From Alteromonas confluentis (GTDB lineage: Bacteria; Pseudomonadota; Gammaproteobacteria; Enterobacterales; Alteromonadaceae), in assembly GCF_001757105.1 (NCBI RefSeq), contig NZ_MDHN01000021.1, positions 124,001 through 188,000 of the forward strand: a DNA stretch of 64,000 bases. Direction: 5' to 3'. A model generated the notes under the pieces. The model worked only from the letters and a program-made list of their open reading frames with translations. It made no database searches and had not been told where the DNA came from. Positions 8,353 to 16,951 of the stretch are shown in pieces; position 1 is the first letter of the stretch, and every line of letters starts with the position of its first letter. Made by a program: the position numbers and the translations under genes.

Positions 8353-11196
8353 CTAATCACGGTGCGTTATCCACTGATTTAGCACTCGAATCATCTCTTC
8401 CTGTCGAAACGGCTTACTTAAGTGATCATTCATGCCACAAGCCTTCGCTTTTCGCATATCTTCTACCATGGCTGCAGCGGTTAACGCCACAATGGGTGTG
8501 GTTATACCCGCATCGCGGATATGTCGTGTCGCCTCATAGCCATCCATTACTGGCATTTGAATATCCATTAGAATGAGATCGTAGGTGTTTTCTCGTACCG
8601 CAGAAACAGCCAACGCACCGTTGTCGGCGTAGCTTACCTGCAAGCCAATTTGACGTAATTGCTCACCAACAACCTCCTGATTGATTTGGTTGTCTTCTAC
8701 CACCAAGATATGCCCGCTGGTAACGGCTTGTCCCTTGGCTGTTGCCGATTTTGATTGTTCCCGGTATTGCGCAACGTCTTGCTCTGAAGGTATGCCAAAC
8801 GGCAACGAAACGGTAAAACAGGTGCCTTGGTTTTCTTCACTACTGACTTCAATTTTACCTTCCATAGCCGTCACCAGTCGGTGTGAGATAGCCATACCCA
8901 GCCCCGTGCCGCCATATTTACGACTGGTTGATGAATCCGCTTGCGTGAACGCATCAAACACCACTGACAACTGCGATGCTGACATACCAATGCCGGTATC
9001 TTCGACGGTAATGATTAACTCACTGGCAGATTCGCTTATCTTCTCTGCTCGGCATGTCATGGTGACACTGCCATGACGGGTAAATTTAATGGCATTGCTC
9101 AGCAGGTTCACTAGTACCTGACGCAGCCTGAGTGAATCACCCAGCATCCATGGTGTGAGCTTACCTTCAAAGCGGAAATTCAGCGCAATCCCTTTCGCTT
9201 TTGCTTGCTCTTCAAAGAGATCACGCAGTTGGCTGACAATATCTTTCAGCGAGAATACCCGATGTTCAAGTTGGAGTTTTTGGGCTTCAATTTTGGAGAA
9301 ATCAAGAATGTCATTGATGATGGCGAGCAACAGTTCGCCTGAATGGCTTATCTTGGAAAATTTATCGCCGAAACTGGCTGGCGGATTTTGTGCTAGCCCA
9401 AGTCGGCTTAGCCCTAAAATGGCGTTCAGGGGCGTGCGGATTTCGTGGCTCATATTCGCTAAGAATTCACTTTTAGCGCGATTAGAACGCTGTGCTTCTT
9501 TCACAGCTTCTGCCTGCGCTTTTTCAGATTCGCGTAAGCGACTATTGGCCTCCGTTAAATCAAGAGTTCGACGCTCTACCTGAAATTCAATTTCATCCGT
9601 ATGGCCCGCAACAATAATGATAAACCACCCTAATAAACCTGCGAAAAGCACGGTACCTGCAAGCAACAGGTGAACGCCCCAGGGCTGATAAAGAAACTGA
9701 CTTTCACTGAGTTGCAGTAAAACCCACTGCCTCGCGCCAACCTGAATAATACGTTTTTCGAACAACGGATACTTTTCGGTTATCTGCTGGTCTACACCAT
9801 CGCGAATTGCCGCCCACTGGCTAATCACCGCATTGGCTTCTTTCTCGCCGATATTATTTCGAAAAAGCGTCGCATTACCTTCTGTCACGTCGGGGTCGAA
9901 AACCAACACCGCACCATGTTCGAGAAGCGCACCCTCGAAAGCCGTTGCAATCATCGACTGCGCTTTTAGTACCCCTGTGGCGTAACCACCATGTTCAGAT
10001 TCGGAGATTTGGCCAGCAGGCAAAAACAGCAAGACACCGGGCTCGGCGTAATCTCCCTGCACCAGATTAATTGGCACAGTAGGATAAAGAGAATCTGTGC
10101 GCCACGCGGCATTCAGCGCCTCACGTCGAGAAGCGTTTGAATACACGTCCAGACCAAGCGCTTCCACGTTAGTGGCAAGCGGCTCGATATACGACACAAC
10201 AACATGGATACCATTGGCGCCGTCTTGAGTAGACGCAGCTAAGCTTTTAACGGCAAAATGGATGTCAGGGTCAAATGCGGAATACTGTTTCTGCATGGCT
10301 GATTCAAACGCAGCCAGCTCGCGTTCGCTTAAACGTTCATTCCAGGACAAGCCGTGTATAGCAGGGTTTCTTTTTAATAATTCGGTGACGAAGGTTCTGA
10401 ATTCGGCGGGAGTCACTTGCTCCTGAATTCTTACAAAGCCTGCAATAGCCTGTAAAATATCGGACACACGAGCCAATTGCCCTGTTAGTGAACGTTCCAG
10501 CACATTCGCATTTACACCAAACTCAATACTGTGTTTCTGCTTTTCAGTGTTGGTGACTAAGTACCCCAACAGCGCAGAACATAACGTGACAGATATCAGT
10601 GAATAGAGAACGAAACGTGCCTTCGACACTCTGGCTGACAGTGTTTTTGGCAAGAATACGAGCAGCCAGGGCACAATAAAGATAATGCCGATGGCATCCC
10701 CCATGTACCAGCTAACCCAATTTTTGAAAAAGTCAGCATCGGAAATAATGCCCTGCGTCCAAAGAAAAATATTGCTGATCGTTGCATTGAAAAGTGGACT
10801 AATGATGCCGCCAAGCAAGATGAACTTAGCCACCGCACTGGCCCGATTAAAGTTAACCGAACGCGGGATGATTGCGCGAATAAGAAACCGGCCAACAAAC
10901 GCCTGCAGTACAGCAAACGCCCCCATCGTTGATGACATAAGTATTGAGGGCTCTGCTTCGCTGTAATTCGTGGAAATACCGAAATTAAGCAGCGAAGCAC
11001 CAATGAAGATACCTAAATAAGCGGGTGCCCCGAGCAATAAAGCGGCCAATAAGGCCACGCCGGCCGCAGGCCATACCGCCGTTGCATAGCCAGGCGGTAT
11101 GGCGACCAACATGCTGATAGTGCCGAAAAGCAGATAGCCTGCCATCACAATTAAAACGGCAAATATTCGCTGTAAAAGAGGCGAAGTCTGAAACAT
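8353..11196 (-). CDS. MASE1-CHASE hybrid sensor histidine kinase with receiver domain
   Basis: About 947 residues. An N-terminal MASE1 region (roughly residues 5-210, eight hydrophobic helices, including 'PPGYATAVWPAAGVAL') is followed by a periplasmic CHASE domain (about 215-440, with 'HGLSWNERLS' and 'GANGIHVVVSYIEPL'). Then come another transmembrane helix (about 505-530), a coiled coil, HisKA with 'NMSHEIRTPLNA', an HATPase domain ('DTGIGMS', 'GGTGLGMAI') and a C-terminal receiver ('VVEDNQINQEVV', 'LILMDIQMPVMDG', 'LSKPF'). CHASE domains bind small ligands, and MASE1 is a membrane sensor also found in cyclase regulators. ATG 11196 has GGAAG five bases upstream; ATG 11208 has AGGA directly abutting it and is less likely. 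The ligand and output are unknown. Confidence 0.9.
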   Translation of the reverse strand: MFQTSPLLQRIFAVLIVMAGYLLFGTISMLVAIPPGYATAVWPAAGVALLAALLLGAPAYLGIFIGASLLNFGISTNYSEAEPSILMSSTMGAFAVLQAFVGRFLIRAIIPRSVNFNRASAVAKFILLGGIISPLFNATISNIFLWTQGIISDADFFKNWVSWYMGDAIGIIFIVPWLLVFLPKTLSARVSKARFVLYSLISVTLCSALLGYLVTNTEKQKHSIEFGVNANVLERSLTGQLARVSDILQAIAGFVRIQEQVTPAEFRTFVTELLKRNPAIHGLSWNERLSERELAAFESAMQKQYSAFDPDIHFAVKSLAASTQDGANGIHVVVSYIEPLATNVEALGLDVYSNASRREALNAAWRTDSLYPTVPINLVQGDYAEPGVLLFLPAGQISESEHGGYATGVLKAQSMIATAFEGALLEHGAVLVFDPDVTEGNATLFRNNIGEKEANAVISQWAAIRDGVDQQITEKYPLFEKRIIQVGARQWVLLQLSESQFLYQPWGVHLLLAGTVLFAGLLGWFIIIVAGHTDEIEFQVERRTLDLTEANSRLRESEKAQAEAVKEAQRSNRAKSEFLANMSHEIRTPLNAILGLSRLGLAQNPPASFGDKFSKISHSGELLLAIINDILDFSKIEAQKLQLEHRVFSLKDIVSQLRDLFEEQAKAKGIALNFRFEGKLTPWMLGDSLRLRQVLVNLLSNAIKFTRHGSVTMTCRAEKISESASELIITVEDTGIGMSASQLSVVFDAFTQADSSTSRKYGGTGLGMAISHRLVTAMEGKIEVSSEENQGTCFTVSLPFGIPSEQDVAQYREQSKSATAKGQAVTSGHILVVEDNQINQEVVGEQLRQIGLQVSYADNGALAVSAVRENTYDLILMDIQMPVMDGYEATRHIRDAGITTPIVALTAAAMVEDMRKAKACGMNDHLSKPFRQEEMIRVLNQWITHRD

Positions 11197-11412
11197 CAAG
11201 GCTTCCATTCCTAAATGGAGTTATTTATCTCAATATAGCTTAGGTGACAATTAGTTATATGCATACTAACGACAGCGAAGATTACACGTAAGCCATGCAA
11301 GAATCATTAAAACTTCAAAAATCCATTCTTCATTACACAAACTTCATATAAAATACGCTAACCATTATTTAGCTAATTTAAATTATTAGTAACGTTTTTC
11401 TTAAAGGAATGT

Positions 11413-11901
11413 ATGGATTATCCGCTGTTGCCCCATGAAGCAGAAAGATTGCGCGCGCTTGAAGAGCTAAATATTTTAGATACTGAGCCAGACGAACATT
11501 TAGATGCCATCACCAAATCCGCACAGGATTATTTTAACTGCAAAATATGCCTGATTAGTCTGGTAGCCGAAGATCGTCAATGGTTTAAATCCCGACAATG
11601 CTTAGACGCAACAGAAACACCGCGAAATGTATCGTTTTGTACATACGCGATTGCGGAAGAAGAATATCTTATCATTCCTGATGCGACTAAGGATTATCGG
11701 TTTGCGGGTAGCCCCCTGGTAAAAGGCGAACCATTTATACGCGCTTATGCAGGCATGATCCTCAAGTCTGTGCAAGGATATGAACTCGGCACACTGTGTG
11801 TCATTCATGACGAACCCAGAGAGTTTTCATCGCAGGATGTTGAAGTATTACGTGAGCTCGGTAAAAAAATCGAACTCGTGTTAAACAATCAGCGGCGCTA
11901 A
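11413..11901 (+). CDS. GAF-domain protein
   Basis: The 162-residue protein is essentially a single GAF domain (about 20-158). Family-typical blocks are visible: 'RLRALEELNILDTEPDEHLDAIT', 'ISLVAEDRQWFKS', 'VSFCTYAI' and 'FYAG'-like 'RAYAGMILKS', then 'LGTLCVIHD'. This is the variant usually found at the N-terminus of diguanylate cyclases and histidine kinases; here no output domain follows. It probably binds a small ligand or a partner protein. It starts 204 bases from the divergent hybrid kinase gene, suggesting a functional pair. AAAGGA lies before the ATG. Confidence 0.8.
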   Translation: MDYPLLPHEAERLRALEELNILDTEPDEHLDAITKSAQDYFNCKICLISLVAEDRQWFKSRQCLDATETPRNVSFCTYAIAEEEYLIIPDATKDYRFAGSPLVKGEPFIRAYAGMILKSVQGYELGTLCVIHDEPREFSSQDVEVLRELGKKIELVLNNQRR

Positions 11902-11921
11902 ACAGTTAGCGCCCGCTTTCA

Positions 11922-12047
11922 TCAAATAAACATAACATTGTTTTCTATGCTCAAAAGCACCACGAGCGCCACGGCACAAAGATAAAGAATAGCGTCGGCA
12001 TGTTCATGCTGCATGTCATGTCTACAAAGGCTTAATCTGTTTTTCAT
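11922..12047 (-). CDS. Small putative membrane protein, 41 residues
   Basis: The frame starts MKNRLSLCRHDM with AGGA seven bases upstream. It encodes a His/Met-containing N-terminus (RHDMQHEHAD) and one hydrophobic helix (AILYLCAVALVVLLS). It lies in the 411-base region between the GAF gene and the copper operon and is convergent with the GAF gene. It would be a typical small single-pass membrane protein. The only evidence is ribosome site plus composition, and the neighbouring copper genes make the His/Met residues suggestive. Confidence 0.35.
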   Translation of the reverse strand: MKNRLSLCRHDMQHEHADAILYLCAVALVVLLSIENNVMFI

Positions 12048-12312
12048 TTCTCTGTCCTACCAACCCATTGCCACCAAGCTATTTATCGCTCGGCGTTTGT
12101 TTTAAAAAAACAATTCAAAGGCAATAGTTCCTTGCTATACACACCCAACAAATTAACCAATATTTAACAAAAAATCACACACCGAAGCGAATTTAACTGC
12201 AATTCATTGTGTAAACTCAACGAAACATCTTGATACGCTTGCACTGCAAAAACTTTTCAAGGTACGCTAGCGCCTGAATCTTGATATATCGCTTTTGGAA
12301 TTTTTTGCAGAT

Positions 12313-12699
12313 ATGAAAGCCTTGGCTGTTTACCTATTAATTGGCGTGATTGCTGTGCTGGTACAAAGCACGGTTTATGCTATGCCAATGCAGGCAAACA
12401 TGATGAATCATAGCCATTCATCTGCAAGTGCCAATATGTCTGCGAGCGCGCACATGTCTGTGAGCGCCAATAGCGACGCGGGTGTAACTGCGATGACTAT
12501 GTCGGCCCACGGCATGTCCGAAGAGTGCTGCCAACAAGATTGTCACTGTGATATGTCGCTTTGCCATGCCGGACTGGTGCTACCTGCGAGATTGGCTATC
12601 ACCTTTAGCGTCGGTTTTACCGGGCAGACCATAGCGTCAACCTCACCGGCACTGGCAGCCTTCTCCAGCCCACCCTACAGACCCCCAATTCACATCTGA
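12313..12699 (+). CDS. Exported Met/His/Cys-rich small protein of the copper operon
   Basis: The 128-residue protein starts at ATG 12313 (MKALAVYLLIGVIAVLVQ); a TTG six codons upstream is less likely. A signal peptide ends near 'VYA'. The mature protein is loaded with possible Cu ligands: 'MPMQANMMNHSHSS', repeated 'SANMSASAHMSVSA' and a cysteine cluster 'ECCQQDCHCDMSLCH'. A second hydrophobic stretch and a Pro-rich tail follow. Small exported Met/His/Cys-rich proteins such as CopL often precede copAB in resistance operons. It is followed by copA 74 bases downstream. A role in periplasmic copper binding or in regulating copAB is inferred. Confidence 0.7.
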   Translation: MKALAVYLLIGVIAVLVQSTVYAMPMQANMMNHSHSSASANMSASAHMSVSANSDAGVTAMTMSAHGMSEECCQQDCHCDMSLCHAGLVLPARLAITFSVGFTGQTIASTSPALAAFSSPPYRPPIHI

Positions 12700-12773
12700 T
12701 ACAAACCTACGATTCAATACCGGATAAACGAAATGTCCGGAGAATGTTCTGTATCTGAAATGTGGATAAAATA

Positions 12774-14609
12774 ATGAGTGAAACTAATTCTTCACGACGC
12801 CGTTTTCTGTGTGGCGCCGTGACTTCGCTGTCAGCCATGTCGCTGTACCAAGCTGCACCACGTTGGGCCCATGCCCAAGGAACCACAGGCGGTGTTGTGT
12901 CTAACCAACCCGTCGCGTTGCGTATTGATCAACGTCCGTTTAGCTTTAATGGAAGCAGTGCAAAAAGTATAACCATTAACGGGCAGATGCCTGGGCCGTT
13001 GTTACGCTTCACTGAGGGTCAACGGGCGGTGATAGACGTAACCAACAACCTGCAGGAAGACACCTCCATTCACTGGCACGGTATCATTCTTCCTGCCAAT
13101 ATGGATGGGGTACCGGGTTTATCCTTTGCAGGTATTCGTCCAGGTCAAACTTTCCGCTATGAATTTGATATCAACCAAAGTGGCACTTACTGGTATCACA
13201 GCCATTCCGGCTTACAGGAGCAAATTGGTCACTTAGGGCCACTGGTTATCACACCAGCTGACGGAGATATTGGTGCCGACCGCGAACATACGATTTTGTT
13301 ATCTGACTGGTCGTTTGAAGATCCACACGATATTTTCCGCAACCTGAAGGTATCAGAAGGCTACTTTAACTATCAAAAACGAACTATTTTCGACACCTTG
13401 AAAGACGTGGAAGAAAAGGGCTTGATGGACACCTGGCAAGTGCGCAAGATGTGGAACGACATGCGCATGGACCCACGTGACATCGCTGATGTGTCCGCCA
13501 GCGTGTATACCTATCTGATGAACGGCCGTGACTCCGTGATGAACTGGGAAGCGTTATTTAAGCCAGGCGAAAAAATCAGGCTCCGATTGGTGAATGGCTC
13601 TGCCATGACGTATTTCGACTTCCGCATTCCGGGTCTAACCATGACCGTGGTTGCCGCCGATGGCCAACCCGTAAAACCCGTTGCCGTTGAAGAACTACGT
13701 ATCGCTATTGCCGAAAGTTACGACGTTATCGTTGAACCGGTTGGAAACCAAGCCTACACCCTGTTCGCCGAAAGTATGGACCGAAGTGGCTTTGTACGCG
13801 GAACCTTAACACCCAAAGCGGGGCTGACTGCCGCAATTCCGCCGCGACGCACCATCACCGAACGGGGAATGGATGCGATGAGCATGGATCATGAAGGCAT
13901 GGACCATGGCAGTAAAGATCATAGCAAAATGAATCATGACATGCCGGCTATGGATCACAGCAAAATGAATCATGACATGCCGTCCGTGGATCACAGCAAA
14001 ATGAATCACGATATGCCCTCAATGGCGCATAGCGGACATATGCCACTAAAAGTACCGGTAAACGATATTCCCATTCATCACGACGAAGATGGCCATGGGC
14101 CTGGCGCAGCCATGATTGCGGCTAATCCCCGGTCGCGTTTAGATGAACCTGGGTTAGGATTGGAAAACAATGGTCGCCGGGTATTGGTTTATCAGGATTT
14201 AGTGGGGGCACAGAGTTGGGGCGACGAACGTGAGCCCACACGCAATCTCGAATTACATCTTACCGGTAATATGCAGCGCTATATGTGGTCTTTCGATGGC
14301 GTGAAATTCAGTGAAGTTGATGGGCCAATTCACTTTACCCACGGCGAGCGTCTGCGGCTTATTTTGGTGAATGACACGATGATGGACCACCCCATTCATT
14401 TGCATGGCATGTGGATGGAACTGGAAAATGGCCAGTCACCGCGACCACGAAAACATACCATCAGCGTCAAACCTGCGGAAAAAGTGTCACTTCTGATCAC
14501 CGCCGATGCCATGGGTGAATGGGCTTTCCACTGCCACCTGCTCTACCATATGGATGCAGGCATGTTTCGTGTCGTGAAAGTCAGTCACGGAGGGCATCAT
14601 CATGAATAA
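12774..14609 (+). CDS. copA: CopA-family periplasmic multicopper oxidase
   Basis: The product has 611 residues from ATG 12774, seven bases after GGA; GTG 12762 would add four. A Tat signal (SSRRRFLCGAV) exports it folded. Three cupredoxin domains carry all four copper motifs: 'IHWHG', 'YWYHSHSG', 'HPIHLHG' and 'FHCHLLYHMDAGMFRVV', giving the type 1 and trinuclear centres. A Met/His-rich insert lies at about residues 365-425, with 'MDHEGMDHGS' and then three 12-residue repeats of the form DHSKMNHDMPxM. CopA oxidises and binds Cu(I), protecting the periplasm. The stop overlaps copB by eight bases, showing a tight operon. Confidence 0.93.
   Translation: MSETNSSRRRFLCGAVTSLSAMSLYQAAPRWAHAQGTTGGVVSNQPVALRIDQRPFSFNGSSAKSITINGQMPGPLLRFTEGQRAVIDVTNNLQEDTSIHWHGIILPANMDGVPGLSFAGIRPGQTFRYEFDINQSGTYWYHSHSGLQEQIGHLGPLVITPADGDIGADREHTILLSDWSFEDPHDIFRNLKVSEGYFNYQKRTIFDTLKDVEEKGLMDTWQVRKMWNDMRMDPRDIADVSASVYTYLMNGRDSVMNWEALFKPGEKIRLRLVNGSAMTYFDFRIPGLTMTVVAADGQPVKPVAVEELRIAIAESYDVIVEPVGNQAYTLFAESMDRSGFVRGTLTPKAGLTAAIPPRRTITERGMDAMSMDHEGMDHGSKDHSKMNHDMPAMDHSKMNHDMPSVDHSKMNHDMPSMAHSGHMPLKVPVNDIPIHHDEDGHGPGAAMIAANPRSRLDEPGLGLENNGRRVLVYQDLVGAQSWGDEREPTRNLELHLTGNMQRYMWSFDGVKFSEVDGPIHFTHGERLRLILVNDTMMDHPIHLHGMWMELENGQSPRPRKHTISVKPAEKVSLLITADAMGEWAFHCHLLYHMDAGMFRVVKVSHGGHHHE
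13917..14024 (+). repeat. Three 36-base tandem repeats inside copA
   Basis: Three units at 13917-13952, 13953-13988 and 13989-14024 encode DHSKMNHDMPxM in frame. The third copy has diverged most. Copy number can change by slippage without breaking the frame, which would alter the number of Met/His copper ligands. Confidence 0.85.
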
Positions 14610-15354
14610 ACTGATGAAGATGTCACTGTTCGCCGCTGCCGTTTCTTCATCGTTAGCGGCTTACGCCGAAACAGACAAGTCTGACTGGCCCTCTCCTATG
14701 AGCGAAATGTTTTTCGGCCAGGTTATGTTCGATAGACTGGAAGTCACGCGGAACGATAACCAGGAAAATGTTTTTACCTGGGATACCACAGCCTGGTACG
14801 GCGGCGATTATCATCGCATTGTGCTGAGAACCGAAGGTGAAAATCAACAAAACGACGGCGCGCCTACCGATTTGGAGCGAACTGATGTTAGCTATAGCTA
14901 TTTACTTTCAACATTCTGGTCGGTACAGGCGGGTTTAGGAGTCAAAGGTGAACTGTCGTCTGACAATGACTTAGAGCATTATGCGGTGTTCAGTCTTACC
15001 GGACTCGCGCCTTATTATTTTGAAGTTGATTCTTCATTATTAATTAATGAGCAAGGTGATGTGCAGTGGCTGAATGAAGTGGAATACGACTTCCTGCTCA
15101 CACAAACCAGTTACCTTCAGCCTCGCCTTAGCGTGAATACCAACATCACAGATTCAACCCGTTTTGGACGCGAAGCAGGCGTGGAATCGATTCGGGTAGG
15201 CTTACGCTATCGACAAGAAATTGTGCGAGAGTTTGCCCCGTACCTGGGTGTTTACTGGCAAAAGCAACTGGGACAAACGGCGAACAGTGCGCAAAGACTG
15301 GGTGAAGACACTTCGGAATTTGGTGTAATTGCCGGCGTCAGAATGTGGTTCTGA
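14602..15354 (+). CDS. copB: CopB outer-membrane copper resistance protein
   Basis: The 250-residue protein has a signal peptide (MNKLMKMSLFAAAVSSSLAAYA) and the CopB pattern: 'MFFGQVMFDRLE', 'WDTTAWYGGDYHRIVLRTEGE', 'DVSYSYLLSTFWSVQAGLG' and a C-terminal 'GVIAGVRMWF' ending in Phe, as for a beta-barrel. CopB lies in the outer membrane and works with CopA in copper sequestration or efflux. Its start is inside the copA end, after GGAGG. The long His/Met N-terminal extension of Pseudomonas CopB is absent, and the equivalent ligands seem to sit in CopA. A strong terminator follows. Confidence 0.9.
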   Translation: MNKLMKMSLFAAAVSSSLAAYAETDKSDWPSPMSEMFFGQVMFDRLEVTRNDNQENVFTWDTTAWYGGDYHRIVLRTEGENQQNDGAPTDLERTDVSYSYLLSTFWSVQAGLGVKGELSSDNDLEHYAVFSLTGLAPYYFEVDSSLLINEQGDVQWLNEVEYDFLLTQTSYLQPRLSVNTNITDSTRFGREAGVESIRVGLRYRQEIVREFAPYLGVYWQKQLGQTANSAQRLGEDTSEFGVIAGVRMWF

Positions 15355-15369
15355 ATTTGACATAAAAGA

Positions 15370-15420
15370 AACGGGGCGCACTTTTTCACCGTTACGTGAA
15401 AATAGTGCGCCCCGTTTTGT
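15370..15420. terminator. Bidirectional terminator between copB and fadL
   Basis: ACGGGGCGCAC pairs with GTGCGCCCCGT and the inner TTTTTCAC with GTGAAAA, giving a long stem followed by TTTTGTTTT. It serves the convergent copB and fadL genes. Confidence 0.85.
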
Positions 15421-15439
15421 TTTGTTGTTAGCGCAATAC

Positions 15440-16744
15440 TCAGAAGCGAGTGTTGATCTGCACGCTCAGGATATGGGCTTTAGCATGCTCTGTCGCGGTT
15501 AAATTGGTCACTACGGGGCCGATAGCGCGCTGTTGCTCCACATTGGCCTCGCGACCTTTAATGTATACATACGCAGCATCAATGCTTGTGTCTTTGGTGA
15601 GAGAATAGGTTGCACCTGCACTTACCCAGTGACGGTCGGTGTCAGGGATACTTAATGAACGGTGTGCACGACTTACCGCACCATCATCGTAGGCATAACC
15701 CGCTCGCAGTGTCAGTTCATCATTCATGATATACGTTACCCCGGCACTCAAGCGCCAGGTATCTTCAAAATCTTCCTGCTTCAGCAATAAATCGTAGCCG
15801 CTGTCCAGATTCGCTTCGAGTTTGTCAAACGTACTCCAGTCAGTGTAATTCACACTTGCCTGTACAGACCATTTCTCATCCAGCTTTTGATCAACGGCTA
15901 ATTCAGTGATCGCGGCAAAATTCAAATCAAGACTACCACCTTGATTGTACAGGGTACCAAGGTCAGGATTTAACACGCCAAGATCAGAGTAGATATTCCC
16001 TTCAAGCGTTAACTGAGTTTCAGCGCGATAGCTCAGCGCGACAGAAGTTGCCTCAGACGGCGTCCAGAACGCGCCCACGTTCCAACCAAAACCTACGTCG
16101 TCACCCGACATTTCTACCATGGTGAGGTTACCCAGCGCAGGGTTACCCAAGTAAGGCGCCACGCCTTGAGGAATAGACGTGCTTATCTTGGCATCTGCAT
16201 AGGTAATGTTAAGGCCAAGGCCTAAACTCAGCGTATCAGAAAGCTTATAGGCAACCGCAGGGTTCACGGTAATAGAAGTGATTTCTGCTTCGTCAGCAAA
16301 GTTCAGCGCGTTGTAGCTATCGCTATAATCTGTCGCCAGACCATAGTTGGAAAAGAGACCTAAGCCCCACGACCACTGTTCATTAACCGGGCTGGTATAA
16401 AATAATGACGGAATAACTGCTGATTTAGCCACATCTTCTTCGCTTGCGTCTAACGTAACCGGTCCTACTGCGGTGGTAGCGGTAGACTCACCACGAATAT
16501 CAACTTCTGGGTTTAAATAGCTGATTTGAGCACTGAATTCAGATTTATCAAATGCAGTAATTGCCGCAGGGTTAGTAGCCAGAATGCTGGCATTTTCGGG
16601 CTTGGCGGCTTGTCCGGCCATGGCGCGACCCAGACCGTTAGCACTGTGCTCATTTACCTGAAAACCCGCAGCCAGTGCCGAAGAAGAAAATAGACCGGCC
16701 AAGGTAAGCGCGAGAGAAGAACGTACAAAATAACGATGTGTCAT
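15440..16744 (-). CDS. fadL: FadL-family outer-membrane transporter
   Basis: 434 residues from ATG 16744, which begins the signal peptide (MTHRYFVRSSLALTLAGLF...ALA); the 21-codon upstream extension is rejected because it has no leader character. The mature N-terminus 'AGFQVNEHSANGLGRAMAGQAA' is the FadL hatch signature, and 'NASILATNPAAI' is the next conserved block. The barrel ends in Thr-Arg-Phe. FadL proteins move long-chain fatty acids or other hydrophobic compounds through a lateral gate in the outer membrane. The gene is monocistronic and divergent from the M14 peptidase. Confidence 0.9.
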   Translation of the reverse strand: MTHRYFVRSSLALTLAGLFSSSALAAGFQVNEHSANGLGRAMAGQAAKPENASILATNPAAITAFDKSEFSAQISYLNPEVDIRGESTATTAVGPVTLDASEEDVAKSAVIPSLFYTSPVNEQWSWGLGLFSNYGLATDYSDSYNALNFADEAEITSITVNPAVAYKLSDTLSLGLGLNITYADAKISTSIPQGVAPYLGNPALGNLTMVEMSGDDVGFGWNVGAFWTPSEATSVALSYRAETQLTLEGNIYSDLGVLNPDLGTLYNQGGSLDLNFAAITELAVDQKLDEKWSVQASVNYTDWSTFDKLEANLDSGYDLLLKQEDFEDTWRLSAGVTYIMNDELTLRAGYAYDDGAVSRAHRSLSIPDTDRHWVSAGATYSLTKDTSIDAAYVYIKGREANVEQQRAIGPVVTNLTATEHAKAHILSVQINTRF

Positions 16745-16951
16745 GAATGTCTCACGGTTGTTAAAAAAATGGGTCGGCATCCTACTGGTTCGACCTGCAG
16801 GCTTCAACTTAAATTATGACAAGTGCGCATTTTTACGACGAATAACAGTAATTTGAATGCGATAAAGCTTCGATATGGGGTGATTAGCGAATTGTTGAGC
16901 TGATTTATTCCTTGCTAAACTGGCTCTACCATAAGAAAAAAGACACACACT

